Shown piece by piece: positions 19,680 to 28,250 of a stretch of 64,000 nucleotides of DNA. The notes under the pieces were generated by a model. That model made no database searches. It saw only the letters and a list, made by a program, of their open reading frames with translations, and was not told where the DNA came from. The translations under genes and the position numbers were made by a program. Position 1 is the first letter of the stretch. Each line of letters opens with the position of its first letter. Source of the stretch: Pedococcus sp. 5OH_020 (lineage in GTDB: Bacteria; Actinomycetota; Actinomycetes; Actinomycetales; Dermatophilaceae); contig NZ_JAPYZV010000005.1 of the NCBI RefSeq assembly GCF_027812955.1, forward strand, positions 186,001-250,000, given 5' to 3'.

Positions 19680-20563
19680 GGCGCGCGGAACAGGCGGTGC
19701 AGGACTTCCTGCTCCCCGCTCTGCCGCTCGCCCGGGTGGCGTGGCTGCGGCGGGTGGTGTACCCCTTCGTCCTCCTGGACGTGCTCTGGATCGTCACAGA
19801 CCCCATCCCGCATGGCGACGTTCCTCCCAGCCTCTACCGCGGGCTGCTCGTGCGTTCGTTGCTGCATCTGCCGGTGCCGTCCCACTACTCCGTCAGGGTG
19901 CTGCTCGTCGTCATCGTGGTGAGTGCCGTCGTCGCCGCCACCGGCAGGCTTCCGCGGCTCGCCGGCTACGTCTGCGCAGTCGGCATGCTGGACTGGGTGA
20001 GCAACGCCTTCGCGTACTCCAAGGTGGACCACGACCACTTCGCGCTCGTCGTCGCGTTGTTCGTGCTGCCGACCGTCGGTCCCGCCAGGGCCGCTGACGT
20101 AGATGTCCGCTCGACGCGGGCAGGGTGGGCGCTGCGTATGACGCAGGTCGCGGCGGTCGCGGTCTACTTCCTGTCGGCCAACGCCAAGATGCGGTTCGGC
20201 GGGTGGGGGTGGGCCAACGGGGCGACGCTGATCTGGGCTCTGACACGCCGTCCGCACGGGATCGGACCATGGGTGGGCTCCCATCCCGCCCTCACCCACG
20301 GGTTGCAGTGGGTGGTGCTCGTGGCCGAGTTCTGCTCGCCGGTGCTGCTCTGGCTGCGGGGCCGGGCGCTGTACGCCGCGCTGCTCTTCTGGGCCGGCTT
20401 CCACCTGAGCACCTACCTGCTGCTCCAGATCCACTTCCTCCCGCTGGTGGTATGCCTGCTGGCCTTCCTCCCCCTGGAGCGCCTCAGCCGGCCGGCCAGG
20501 CCTCGACCAGCCGCGACCGCACGTCCTCGAGAAGCATCGGCAGAGCCTTCGTCTGCCCGATGA
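19676..20563 (+). CDS. HTTM-domain (vitamin K-dependent gamma-carboxylase-like) membrane protein
   Basis: 295 residues with about seven hydrophobic helices. Characteristic features are WLRRVVYPFVLLDVLW near the N-terminus, the central AYSKVDHDHFALVVALFVL, and YFLSANAKMRFGGWGWANGATL followed by EFCSPVLLWLRG, which resemble HTTM proteins (horizontally transferred transmembrane domain, related to the membrane part of gamma-glutamyl carboxylase). Enzyme activity is not established for bacterial members of this size. The C-terminus overlaps the convergent HIT gene by 80 bp. Start overlaps the upstream gene by four bases. Confidence 0.78.
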   Translation: MRRAEQAVQDFLLPALPLARVAWLRRVVYPFVLLDVLWIVTDPIPHGDVPPSLYRGLLVRSLLHLPVPSHYSVRVLLVVIVVSAVVAATGRLPRLAGYVCAVGMLDWVSNAFAYSKVDHDHFALVVALFVLPTVGPARAADVDVRSTRAGWALRMTQVAAVAVYFLSANAKMRFGGWGWANGATLIWALTRRPHGIGPWVGSHPALTHGLQWVVLVAEFCSPVLLWLRGRALYAALLFWAGFHLSTYLLLQIHFLPLVVCLLAFLPLERLSRPARPRPAATARPREASAEPSSAR

Positions 20564-21029
20564 TGGGCAGGAAGTTCGCGTCGCCGCCCCACCGCGGGAC
20601 GACGTGCTGGTGCAGGTGCGCGGCCACCCCGGCACCCGCCACTGCGCCCTGGTTCATCCCGATGTTGTAGCCGTGCGGAGCCGAGGTCGTGTCGAGGGCG
20701 GCGATGGCGGCCTTCGTCAGCGCGGTGAACTCCAGGGTCTCCTGCTCGCTCAGCTCGACGTACAGGGACAAGTGGCGGTAGGGGCAGATGAGCACGTGAC
20801 CGGGGTTGTACGGGAACAGGTTCATCACGACGTAGCAGCTCTGCCCTCGGTGCACCACGAGGCCTGCCTCGTCGTCACGGTCCGGCGCCGCGCAGAACGG
20901 GCAGCCGTCCCCCGCCTCCTCGCTGGGGCGCTCTCCGCTCACATAGGCCATCCGATGGGGGGTCCACAGCCGCTCGAAGCCGTCGGGCACCCCGGCGAAC
21001 GACGTGTCGGGCTCGGGAGCAGGGCTCAT
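20484..21029 (-). CDS. HIT-family AP4A phosphorylase-like protein
   Basis: 181 residues. Histidine-triad nucleotide hydrolase/phosphorylase with HLHQHVVPRW as active-site triad, preceded by MNLFPYNPGHVLICPYRHL. The CPFC near residue 44 and a conserved N-terminal FERLWTPHRMAYV match the actinobacterial group whose M. tuberculosis member (Rv2613c) is a diadenosine tetraphosphate phosphorylase. The ATG follows TAGGAT by eight bases. In many actinobacteria it lies between thrS and pgsA1, as here. Confidence 0.9.
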   Translation of the reverse strand: MSPAPEPDTSFAGVPDGFERLWTPHRMAYVSGERPSEEAGDGCPFCAAPDRDDEAGLVVHRGQSCYVVMNLFPYNPGHVLICPYRHLSLYVELSEQETLEFTALTKAAIAALDTTSAPHGYNIGMNQGAVAGAGVAAHLHQHVVPRWGGDANFLPIIGQTKALPMLLEDVRSRLVEAWPAG

Positions 21030-21118
21030 GGACAGCGATCCTAGGCCCGGTGAAGCGGGGCTCCCATTCGTACCCGTCCGGGTGTGTGAGGTGGTGCGTG
21101 ATCGGGCAGACTCGACGG

Positions 21119-21649
21119 GTGACCGGCCGCCGTGTCCCTGAGGAGCCTGCGTCCCCGTCGACGAGCCCCCCGTCCAGCCCGGCCTCCGAACCCTCGATCT
21201 CGGTCCGGCCTGCCAACCAGCAGGACGGGGACCGGCTCGCGGAGCTCTTCTGGCGGGTCCGCAGCCAGTCCGTACCCCACATCCCGATGATCGTGCACCC
21301 GCGGGAGAGCATGCTGCCGTTCGTCGAGGAGGTCCTGCTGAGCCAGTTCGAGGTGTGGGTCGCCGAGAAGGCCGACGTGCCGGTGGGCTTCATGGCGCTC
21401 ATGCCGCCTGACCAGCTGTCGCATCTGTACGTCGACCGGCGGTACACGGGCACGGGACTCGGGTCGCGGCTCCTCGCGCTCGCCAGGGAACGGTTCCCCG
21501 AAGGCATCCAGCTCTGGACGTTCCAGGCGAACGAGGGCGCGCTCCGGTTCTACTCCCGGCACGGATTCGTCCCCGTGGAGTGGACCGACGGGGAGAACGA
21601 GGAGGGCGCTCCCGACGTCCGGATGGTCTGGAGCCCGGGCGTCGTCTGA
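21119..21649 (+). CDS. GNAT family N-acetyltransferase
   Basis: 176 residues from a GTG at 21119. After a Ser/Pro-rich tail of about 25 residues comes a compact GNAT domain: LSHLYVDRRYTGTGLGSRLLALARERFPEG is motif A with the acetyl-CoA loop, and LWTFQANEGALRFYSRHGFVPVEWTDGENEEG is motif B. This form resembles the YjgM/ElaA-like general acetyltransferases; the substrate is unknown. In-frame codons upstream of 21119 lack a ribosome site. It is convergent with thrS. Confidence 0.82.
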   Translation: MTGRRVPEEPASPSTSPPSSPASEPSISVRPANQQDGDRLAELFWRVRSQSVPHIPMIVHPRESMLPFVEEVLLSQFEVWVAEKADVPVGFMALMPPDQLSHLYVDRRYTGTGLGSRLLALARERFPEGIQLWTFQANEGALRFYSRHGFVPVEWTDGENEEGAPDVRMVWSPGVV

Positions 21650-21723
21650 GCTCGTGGAGGCTCGCCCTGGCTCAGCTGGGTCTTGCACAGCGGACACCCC
21701 GCTGGCTGCGCGCGCGACTGCGG

Positions 21724-23712
21724 TCAGACCTGCTGGCGCGACTCCACCGCAGCGACGATCTCCGCCATCGCATCCTGCAGCGGAACCCCGTTCTTCTGCG
21801 AGCCGTCACGGTAGCGGAAGGACACGGCCCCAGCGCTTCGGTCCTCCTCCCCAGCGATCAGCACGAAGGGGACCTTGGACTTCGACGCGTTGCGGATCTT
21901 CTTCGGGAACCGGTCGTCGGAGTCGTCGACCTCGACGCGGATCCCCTTGCGGCCCAGCTCCTTGGCGACGTCGTGGAGGTACTCGGAGTACTCCTGCGCC
22001 ACCGGGAGCCCGAGCACCTGGACCGGGGCGAGCCACGGCGGGAAGGCCCCGGCGTAGTGCTCGACGAGCACGCCGAAGAAGCGTTCGATGGAGCCGAACT
22101 TCGCCGAGTGGATCATCACCGGCTGCTGGCGCGACCCGTCGGCCGCCTGGAACTCCAGCCCGAACCGCTCGGGCTGGTTGAAGTCGTACTGGATGGTCGA
22201 CATCTGCCAGGTGCGACCGATGGCGTCGCGGGCCTGGACCGAGATCTTGGGTCCGTAGTACGCCGCGCCGCCGGGGTCCGGCACCAGCTCCAGCCCGGTC
22301 TCCTCGGCAGCCTCCCGCAGCACCCGGGTGGCCAGCTCCCACTGCTCGTCACTGCCGATGAACTTGTCCTTGACGTCGTCCCTGGTCGACAGCTCGAGGT
22401 AGAAGTCGTCCAGCCCGAAGTCGCGCAGCAGACTGAGGACGAACGTGAGCAGGTGTCGGACCTCGGCCGGGGCCTGCTCGGCCGTGACGTAGGAGTGCGA
22501 GTCGTCCTGGGTCAGGCCTCGGACCCTCGTGAGACCGTGCACCACACCCGACTTCTCGTAGCGGTACACCGTGCCGAACTCGAAGAGCCGCAACGGCAGC
22601 TCACGGTAGGACCGCCCGCGCGACCTGAAGATCAGGTTGTGCATCGGGCAGTTCATGGCCTTGAGGTAGTAGCTGCTGCCCTCCATCTCCATCGGCGGGA
22701 ACATCGTGTCGGCGAAGTAGGGCAGGTGGCCGGAGGTCTCGAAAAGGTGCTGCTTGCTGATGTGCGGGGTGCCGACGTACTGGAACCCCTCCTCGATGTG
22801 CCGGCGGCGGACGTAGTCCTCCATCTCACGCTTGACCACCCCGCCCTTGGGATGGAACACCACGAGCCCGGAACCGATCTCGTCCGGGAAGCTGAAGAGG
22901 TCGAGCTCGGCGCCCAGCTTGCGGTGGTCACGCTTCTCGGCCTCGGCGAGCCGGTCGAGGTACGCCTTGAGCTCGTCCTTGCTGGGCCATGCCGTGCCGT
23001 AGACCCGTTGCAGCTGAGGGTTCTTCTCGCTGCCGCGCCAGTAGGCGCCGCTGCTGCGCATGAGCTTGAAGGCGTTGCCCAGCACCTTGGTCGAGGGCAC
23101 ATGTGGACCGCGGCAGAGGTCGCTCCAGGCGCGGGTCCCGTCCCGTCGGACGTTGTCGTAGATGGTGAGCTGCGCTCCCCCGACCTCCACGTCGGCTCCC
23201 TCGGCAGCGTCGGCCGCCGCGGCGCCCTTGAGACCGATGAGCTCCAGCTTGTACGGCTCCGCCGCCAGCTCGGCGGCCGCCTCCGCGTCGCTGACCTCTC
23301 GCCGTACGAAGGACTGGCCCTCGTTGACGATGCGCTGCATGACCTTCTCGAGCGCCTTGAGGTCCTCGGGGCTGAAGGGCTCCTCGACGTCGAAGTCGTA
23401 GTAGAAGCCGTCGCGGACCGGCGGGCCGATGCCGAGACGCGCCTTCGGGTTGAGCTCCTGCACGGCTTGGGCCAGCACATGGGCGGCGCTGTGCCGCAAC
23501 ACGTCCAGACCGTCCTGCTCCTGCACGGTGACCGGCTCGACGACGTCGCTGTCGGCCAGGACATGCGCGAGGTCGCGCAGCTCGCCGTTGACCCGAGCCA
23601 CCAGGATCGAGCGGTCCCCGCTGTAGACCTCGGCGAACAGCTCCGCCGCGGACGTCTGCTCGGGCACCGATCGCTCGGCTCCGGCGACGGTGACGGTGAG
23701 CTGCGCAGGCAC
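21724..23712 (-). CDS. thrS: Threonyl-tRNA synthetase
   Basis: 662 residues. Charges tRNA-Thr. Domains: N-terminal TGS (about 1-65), the editing-domain region (about 85-240, with [13 protein letters not shown] and the HxxxH-type site), class II catalytic core (about 270-560) with zinc-binding [28 protein letters not shown] (motif 2), and the C-terminal anticodon-binding domain (about 565-662). GTG start at 23712 with AGGAG eight bases upstream. TAGCAT at 23761-23766 on the coding strand is a possible -10. I see no T-box-like leader in the 200 bp upstream. Confidence 0.97.
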   Translation of the reverse strand: MPAQLTVTVAGAERSVPEQTSAAELFAEVYSGDRSILVARVNGELRDLAHVLADSDVVEPVTVQEQDGLDVLRHSAAHVLAQAVQELNPKARLGIGPPVRDGFYYDFDVEEPFSPEDLKALEKVMQRIVNEGQSFVRREVSDAEAAAELAAEPYKLELIGLKGAAAADAAEGADVEVGGAQLTIYDNVRRDGTRAWSDLCRGPHVPSTKVLGNAFKLMRSSGAYWRGSEKNPQLQRVYGTAWPSKDELKAYLDRLAEAEKRDHRKLGAELDLFSFPDEIGSGLVVFHPKGGVVKREMEDYVRRRHIEEGFQYVGTPHISKQHLFETSGHLPYFADTMFPPMEMEGSSYYLKAMNCPMHNLIFRSRGRSYRELPLRLFEFGTVYRYEKSGVVHGLTRVRGLTQDDSHSYVTAEQAPAEVRHLLTFVLSLLRDFGLDDFYLELSTRDDVKDKFIGSDEQWELATRVLREAAEETGLELVPDPGGAAYYGPKISVQARDAIGRTWQMSTIQYDFNQPERFGLEFQAADGSRQQPVMIHSAKFGSIERFFGVLVEHYAGAFPPWLAPVQVLGLPVAQEYSEYLHDVAKELGRKGIRVEVDDSDDRFPKKIRNASKSKVPFVLIAGEEDRSAGAVSFRYRDGSQKNGVPLQDAMAEIVAAVESRQQV

Positions 23713-23871
23713 GGTGGTGGCTCCTGTGAGGTAGCGGGTGGCGGACTTGATCGCCCCTCGATGCTATCTGTGCGCTCGGGAGTGCTGCGCGCGCATTACT
23801 CCGGACCCGGCGCCGGTGCCATGCCGGCCCACGGGTCCAGCCGATGCGCCCGTCGGAGTTCGACCCGGACG

Positions 23872-23886
23872 GTGCCCTTCGGGCAC
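23872..23886 (-). terminator. Short GTGCCC/GGGCAC hairpin with UUC loop
   Basis: A perfect six-base-pair inverted repeat around a three-base loop lies 41 bp downstream of the MaoC gene and upstream of the thrS promoter region. It is GC-rich and has no T-tract, as is common in actinobacteria. It could end the beta-oxidation transcript before thrS. Confidence 0.4.
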
Positions 23887-23926
23887 TATGACGACTCTGT
23901 CCACGCCCGCCACTACGCCAAGCGGC

Positions 23927-24787
23927 TCATCGCGACGTGACCCGCAGCGTGAGGTGCCTGACGGTGGCGTCCTTGGCCGACCGAAGGCCGAGAACCACGC
24001 CCTCGGGCTGGTCGAGCCTTCCCCCAGCGACCAGCTCGACGGTGCTGGGAAGCAGGACGGGCCTGGCGAACCAGACGTGTGAGGCGCTGGGGCCGGCCGT
24101 CGCGTCCGCCAGGATGGCCAAGGTTCGCGCGTAGGACCACATCCCGTGGGCGATGGCCCGCGGGAAGCCGAGGGCTCTGGCCGTCAGCGGGTGGAGGTGG
24201 ATGGGGTTCACGTCGTGGGAGACGCGGGCATACGCCCGTCCTTGTCCGGCGGGCACGCGGAACACCGCGGCCGCAGGCCCGTCCGGCAGCTCCGGGCCGG
24301 TCGGACGGGGTGGAGCCTGCGGTGTCCGCACTCCCCGTCGCAAGTAGGTGCTCCGGCCCTGCCACACCCGCTCGCCCGCGACCTCCACGTCAGTGAGCAG
24401 GTCGACCGTGGCGCCTTTCGGGTGGGGCCGCAGGTCGGCGGCCTGCACCCTGATATCGAGGCGGTCGTCCGCGGTCAACCGCCGGTACACCGTCACCTGG
24501 TTCTCCAGGTGGACCAGCCCTGGGAGGGGAAGCGGGAAGGACCGGTCCGCCATCAGCTGCACCTGGAGCGGGAAGCCGAGCAGGTGTGGGTAGGCATGCG
24601 GCAGGACGTCCCCGCCGGTGAGGTGGCAGCTGCGCTGGTAGGCCAGCAGGTTGCTCCTGTCCACCGGAACGTCGAGGAGTCGCAGGGCGCGGTGTGGCAG
24701 CTCCCCACCGCGGCCGCCCGAGCTGAGGGCGGCCCTGGCGAAGAGCCGAGGAAGGGACGGGCTGTGGCGCAGGACCGTTACCGCCAT
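23927..24787 (-). CDS. MaoC-like enoyl-CoA hydratase/dehydratase
   Basis: 286 residues with two hot-dog halves. The C-terminal half carries the R-hydratase motif YARVSHDVNPIHLHPLTARALGFPRAIAHGMWS with the catalytic Asp/His pair; the N-terminal half (about 30-150) is degenerate. It should hydrate trans-2-enoyl-CoA or dehydrate 3-hydroxyacyl chains, with the adjacent FabG4-type reductase and thiolase completing a (R)-specific oxidation or synthesis cycle. The ATG is one base after the reductase stop, so one operon. Confidence 0.87.
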   Translation of the reverse strand: MAVTVLRHSPSLPRLFARAALSSGGRGGELPHRALRLLDVPVDRSNLLAYQRSCHLTGGDVLPHAYPHLLGFPLQVQLMADRSFPLPLPGLVHLENQVTVYRRLTADDRLDIRVQAADLRPHPKGATVDLLTDVEVAGERVWQGRSTYLRRGVRTPQAPPRPTGPELPDGPAAAVFRVPAGQGRAYARVSHDVNPIHLHPLTARALGFPRAIAHGMWSYARTLAILADATAGPSASHVWFARPVLLPSTVELVAGGRLDQPEGVVLGLRSAKDATVRHLTLRVTSR

Positions 24788-24788
24788 G

Positions 24789-26138
24789 TCAGGCGCCGAG
24801 GAGGCTCTGGCCGCAGACGCGGACGACGTTGCCGGTGACCCCGGCGTTGGCGTCCTGGCTGAGCCACGCGATCGTCTCGGCGACGTCCACCGGCAGGCCG
24901 CCCTGGTTCAGCGAGTTGAGCAGCCGACCGGCCTCGCGGGTGGCGAAAGGTACCTTGGCCGTCATCTCGGTCTCGATGAAGCCCGGTGCGACCGCGTTCA
25001 CGGTGATCCCGCGGGCGCGCAGCCGCTCGTCGACGGACAAGGCGTCCACCACCCCGATCACGCCTGCCTTCGAGGCGGCGTAGTTCACCTGACCACGGTT
25101 GCCGGCGATGCCCGCGATGGAGGAGACGAGGACCAGGTGCCCACCGTCGCGGATCCCGTCGTCTCCCAGGAGGACCTCGTTCATCCGGAGGATGGACCCC
25201 AGATTCACCTCTAGGACGGAGCGCCACCGGCTGTCGTCGAGGTTGGCCAGCAGCCTGTCGCGCGTGATGCCGGCGTTGTGCACCACGATGTCCAGCCCTC
25301 CGTGGCGACGGCGTGCGTGGTCGAGGATGCGTCGTCCCGCATCAGCGGCCGTCACGTCGAGCTGCAGGGCAGTGCCACCCACGACGTTGGCCGTGCCGGC
25401 CAGTGAGTCGCCGGCCTCCGGGAGGTCGACGCAGACGACGGTCGCGCCGTCGCGGGCCAGGACGCGCGCGATGGCCGCGCCGATACCGCGGGCGGCGCCG
25501 GTGACAACCGCGACCTTCCCGGACAGCGGCCTGGTCCAGTCGTCGGGCTGGACGGGGGTGCCGGTCCCGACCCTGACCACCTGACCGTCGACGTACGCCG
25601 ACCTGCCGGAGAGCAGGAACCGCACGGTGGCATCGAGGTTCCCCTCAGCCCCGTCGTCGACCAGGACGAGGTTCGCCGTGGCTCCCGACCGGAGCTCCTT
25701 GCCGATGCTGCGGGTTATCCCTTCCAGCGCCCGGCGGGCCGCCGCCTGGGCCACCTCACGGGCCTGGCCGGGACTGCGCCCGAGGACCACCACCCGGCCG
25801 CTGGGCTGCAGGGAGCTCAGCGCCGGCGCCACGACGGCCCGCAGCACGTCGAGGTCGCCAGGCCGCTCGACGGCGCCCAGGTCCGCCACCACGGCCGCGA
25901 CCCTTCCGCCGACCGCCTCGGCGACCTCGCCGACCACGACCACGCCCTCGCGAGCGAGGAGCTCACCGACCCGCGCGCCGAGCACCGCCGGTTCGGGGCC
26001 ACCCAGCAGCACGGCGCCGTGGACCAGCGGCTCGCCGACGGCGTACCGTCGCAGCGGCACCGGCCGCGGCAGCCCGAGCTGCCCCGCGAGCCTCGTCCCA
26101 ACCGGGCTGTTGACCAGTCGTGCGTACGCGCCGGCCAT
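24789..26138 (-). CDS. FabG4-type 3-oxoacyl-(ACP/CoA) reductase, two-domain SDR
   Basis: 449 residues, the high-molecular-weight FabG class. A degenerate N-terminal flavodoxin-like half (about 1-205) precedes a complete SDR half: GKVAVVTGAARGIGAAIARVLA (NAD(P)-binding TGxxxGIG), HNAGITRD, SSIAGIAGNRGQVNYAASKAGV (catalytic Ser, YxxxK) and VAPGFIETEM. It interconverts 3-oxoacyl and 3-hydroxyacyl thioesters. The ATG overlaps the thiolase stop by one base (TGATG), and MaoC follows after one base. Confidence 0.9.
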   Translation of the reverse strand: MAGAYARLVNSPVGTRLAGQLGLPRPVPLRRYAVGEPLVHGAVLLGGPEPAVLGARVGELLAREGVVVVGEVAEAVGGRVAAVVADLGAVERPGDLDVLRAVVAPALSSLQPSGRVVVLGRSPGQAREVAQAAARRALEGITRSIGKELRSGATANLVLVDDGAEGNLDATVRFLLSGRSAYVDGQVVRVGTGTPVQPDDWTRPLSGKVAVVTGAARGIGAAIARVLARDGATVVCVDLPEAGDSLAGTANVVGGTALQLDVTAADAGRRILDHARRRHGGLDIVVHNAGITRDRLLANLDDSRWRSVLEVNLGSILRMNEVLLGDDGIRDGGHLVLVSSIAGIAGNRGQVNYAASKAGVIGVVDALSVDERLRARGITVNAVAPGFIETEMTAKVPFATREAGRLLNSLNQGGLPVDVAETIAWLSQDANAGVTGNVVRVCGQSLLGA

Positions 26139-27430
26139 CAGGCCGCCTCGAGGATCGCCATGACACCCTGGCCGCCGGCGGCGCAGATGGAGATGAGCCC
26201 GCGCGCGCCAGTGCCCTTCTCGTGCAGCATCTTCGCGAGCGAGGCGACGATCCGTCCCCCTGTGGCGGCGAACGGGTGACCCGCCGCCAGGGACGAGCCG
26301 TTGACGTTGAGCCGACTGCGGTCCAGCTCGCCGATGGGCGCCTCGAGCCCCAGGCGGGTGCGGCAGAAGTCCTCGCTCTCCCACGCGGCCAAGGTGCACA
26401 GCACCGTGGAGGCGAACGCCTCGTGGATCTCCACCAGCTCGAAGTCCTGGAGCTTCATGCCGTGCCGTTCCAGCAACCGGGGCAGGGCGTACGCCGGGGC
26501 CATGAGCAGCCCTTCCTGTCCGGTTACGTAGTCCACCGCCGCCGTCTGGGCGTCGACCACATAGGCCAGCACGGGCAGCCCACGCTCGGCGGCCCACTCG
26601 TCGGAGCTGAGCAGGACGACCGAGGCACCATCGGTCAGCGGGGTGGAGTTGCCCGCCGTCATGGTGGCCCCCTCCCCCTTGCCGAAGACCGGCTTGAGCC
26701 TGGCCAGCTTCTCCACCGAGGAGTCCGGACGGAGGTTCTCGTCACGGCTCAAGCCGGCGAACGGTGTCACCAGGTCGTCGAAGAAGCCCCGTTCGTAGGC
26801 AGCGGCCAGGTTCCGGTGGCTTGCGGCGGCTAGCTCGTCCTGGGCCAGGCGGCTCACCGCCCACCGGGCCGCGGTCTGCGCCATGTGCTCGCCCATCGAC
26901 AGGCCGGTGCGCGGCTCGACGTTGCGCGGCACGTCCGGGACGAGATGCGCGGGCCGGATCCGGGCCAGGGCCTTGGCGCGCTGCCCTGCGGTCCTGGCAC
27001 GGTTGAGGGCGAGCAACGTCTCGCGGAGCCCTTCGCTGACGGCGATCGGCGCGTCGGACGCGGTGTCGGCGCCGCCCGCCACCGCCGAGTCCACCTGGCG
27101 CAGCGCGACCTTGTTGGCGACCAGGACCGTGGCCTCCAGACCGGTCCCGCAGGCCTGCTGGACGTCGTAGGCCGGGGTGGTGGCCGCCAGGCTGGAGCCG
27201 AGCACCGACTCTCGCGTGAGGTTGAAGTCCCGGCTGTGCTTGAGGACGGCACCGGCGGCCACCTCGCCGAGACTCTCCCCCGCCAGTCCGAAACGTGCGA
27301 CCAGGCCGTCCAGCGCCGCGGTCAGCATGTCCTGGTTGAAGGCCTTGGCATAGGTGCCGTTGGCACGGGCGAAGGGAATCCGGTTGCCGCCGATGACGGC
27401 GGCGCGCCGGGGCTGGGAGGACGGTGCCAC
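26138..27430 (-). CDS. Acetyl-CoA acyltransferase (thiolase, FadI-like)
   Basis: 430 residues from a GTG with AGGAG a few bases upstream. Cleaves 3-oxoacyl-CoA to acetyl-CoA and a shortened acyl-CoA (beta-oxidation) or runs in reverse. Active-site cysteine in QQACGTGLEA (about 92), VNGSSLAAGHPFAATGGR with the catalytic His, and the C-terminal ISICAAGGQGVMAIL with the second Cys. First gene of the thiolase-FabG4-MaoC operon, controlled from the intergenic palindrome it shares with the TetR gene. Confidence 0.93.
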   Translation of the reverse strand: MAPSSQPRRAAVIGGNRIPFARANGTYAKAFNQDMLTAALDGLVARFGLAGESLGEVAAGAVLKHSRDFNLTRESVLGSSLAATTPAYDVQQACGTGLEATVLVANKVALRQVDSAVAGGADTASDAPIAVSEGLRETLLALNRARTAGQRAKALARIRPAHLVPDVPRNVEPRTGLSMGEHMAQTAARWAVSRLAQDELAAASHRNLAAAYERGFFDDLVTPFAGLSRDENLRPDSSVEKLARLKPVFGKGEGATMTAGNSTPLTDGASVVLLSSDEWAAERGLPVLAYVVDAQTAAVDYVTGQEGLLMAPAYALPRLLERHGMKLQDFELVEIHEAFASTVLCTLAAWESEDFCRTRLGLEAPIGELDRSRLNVNGSSLAAGHPFAATGGRIVASLAKMLHEKGTGARGLISICAAGGQGVMAILEAA

Positions 27431-27534
27431 GAGTGCTCCTGAGCTGGTCGAGGGTGCGTGGGGTGCCGGCCGGCGCCGTCGCAGTCGTCGCTGCGGGGGC
27501 TGCCTCCGGGAGGCCCAACTGATAGGTACGGACG

Positions 27535-27561
27535 GTAGCAGGTACCCTCCGTACCTGCTAC
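27535..27561. promoter_or_regulatory. Perfect 11-bp palindrome, probable TetR operator
   Basis: GTAGCAGGTAC and GTACCTGCTAC are perfect inverted arms around a 5-base spacer. The site lies between the divergent thiolase operon and the TetR gene. TACGGT (27559-27564) overlaps the right arm and sits seven bases before the TetR GTG, so a bound repressor would block the -10 of its own leaderless promoter. Size and symmetry fit a TetR dimer pair. A partial copy (ATAGGTACGGA) lies just to the left. Confidence 0.8.
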
Positions 27562-27571
27562 GGTCGCCGCT

Positions 27572-28225
27572 GTGAGGACCAGCACCGACGGTCGTAGCAC
27601 ACGATGGGACCAGCACCGGACCACCCGGCGCCGTGAGCTCGTCGACGCGACGCTGCGCGCCATCCGCAAGCACGGCGCCGCCGTGGGGATGGACGACATC
27701 GCTGCCACCGCCGGGACCTCGAAGACGGTGTTCTACCGGCACTTCACCGACCGCACCGGGCTGTATGCCGCCGTGTCGGACAGTGTGGACGCGCGGATCC
27801 TGCGGGACCTGGGGCTCGCGCTGGGAGCAGCAGCCGACGACCTCACGACGGTGACCTCGAGTCCCAGGGCACTCATCGCCGCGGCGATCGCGGCGTACCT
27901 GACGCTGGTCGACAAGGACCCGGAGGTCTACCGCTTCGTGGTGAACGCTCCGCTGCTCGACCGGCATACCGGAGGTGACCCCGCCGCGCCCGTCACGAGC
28001 CACATCGCCGAACAGATGTCGGCTCTGGTGGCGCAGGCCCTCGCCGCCGCGGGCCGTGACCCCGAGGCGGCGTCCGTGTGGGGCCCCGGGCTGGTCGGCA
28101 TGGTCCGGGCCGCGGCCGACCAGTGGCTCGCCGCGCCCCGGACCATGACCCTCGACCAGCTGACCGAACACCTCACCGACCTTGCGTGGTCCGGGCTGTC
28201 CGCGGCATGGCCCGCCCGGTCCTGA
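27572..28225 (+). CDS. TetR-family transcriptional regulator
   Basis: 217 residues. N-terminal helix-turn-helix (about 18-66: RRRELVDATLRAIRKHG, MDDIAATAGTSKTVFYRHFTDRTGLY) is typical TetR. The C-terminal ligand domain (about 75-210) is not specific enough to name an effector; acyl-CoA binding is inferred from its divergent thiolase operon and following acyl-CoA oxidase. The GTG lies 10 bp from the palindrome with a -10 inside it, so it is probably leaderless and self-repressed. Confidence 0.88.
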   Translation: MRTSTDGRSTRWDQHRTTRRRELVDATLRAIRKHGAAVGMDDIAATAGTSKTVFYRHFTDRTGLYAAVSDSVDARILRDLGLALGAAADDLTTVTSSPRALIAAAIAAYLTLVDKDPEVYRFVVNAPLLDRHTGGDPAAPVTSHIAEQMSALVAQALAAAGRDPEAASVWGPGLVGMVRAAADQWLAAPRTMTLDQLTEHLTDLAWSGLSAAWPARS

Positions 28226-28250
28226 CCCCTGCGACGATGGAGAACGACCG

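Noticed and set aside
23713-23926. T-box or other riboswitch upstream of thrS
   Set aside because: No T-box sequence (such as TGGNACC with flanking stem) and no specifier structure seen; only a short hairpin typical of a terminator.
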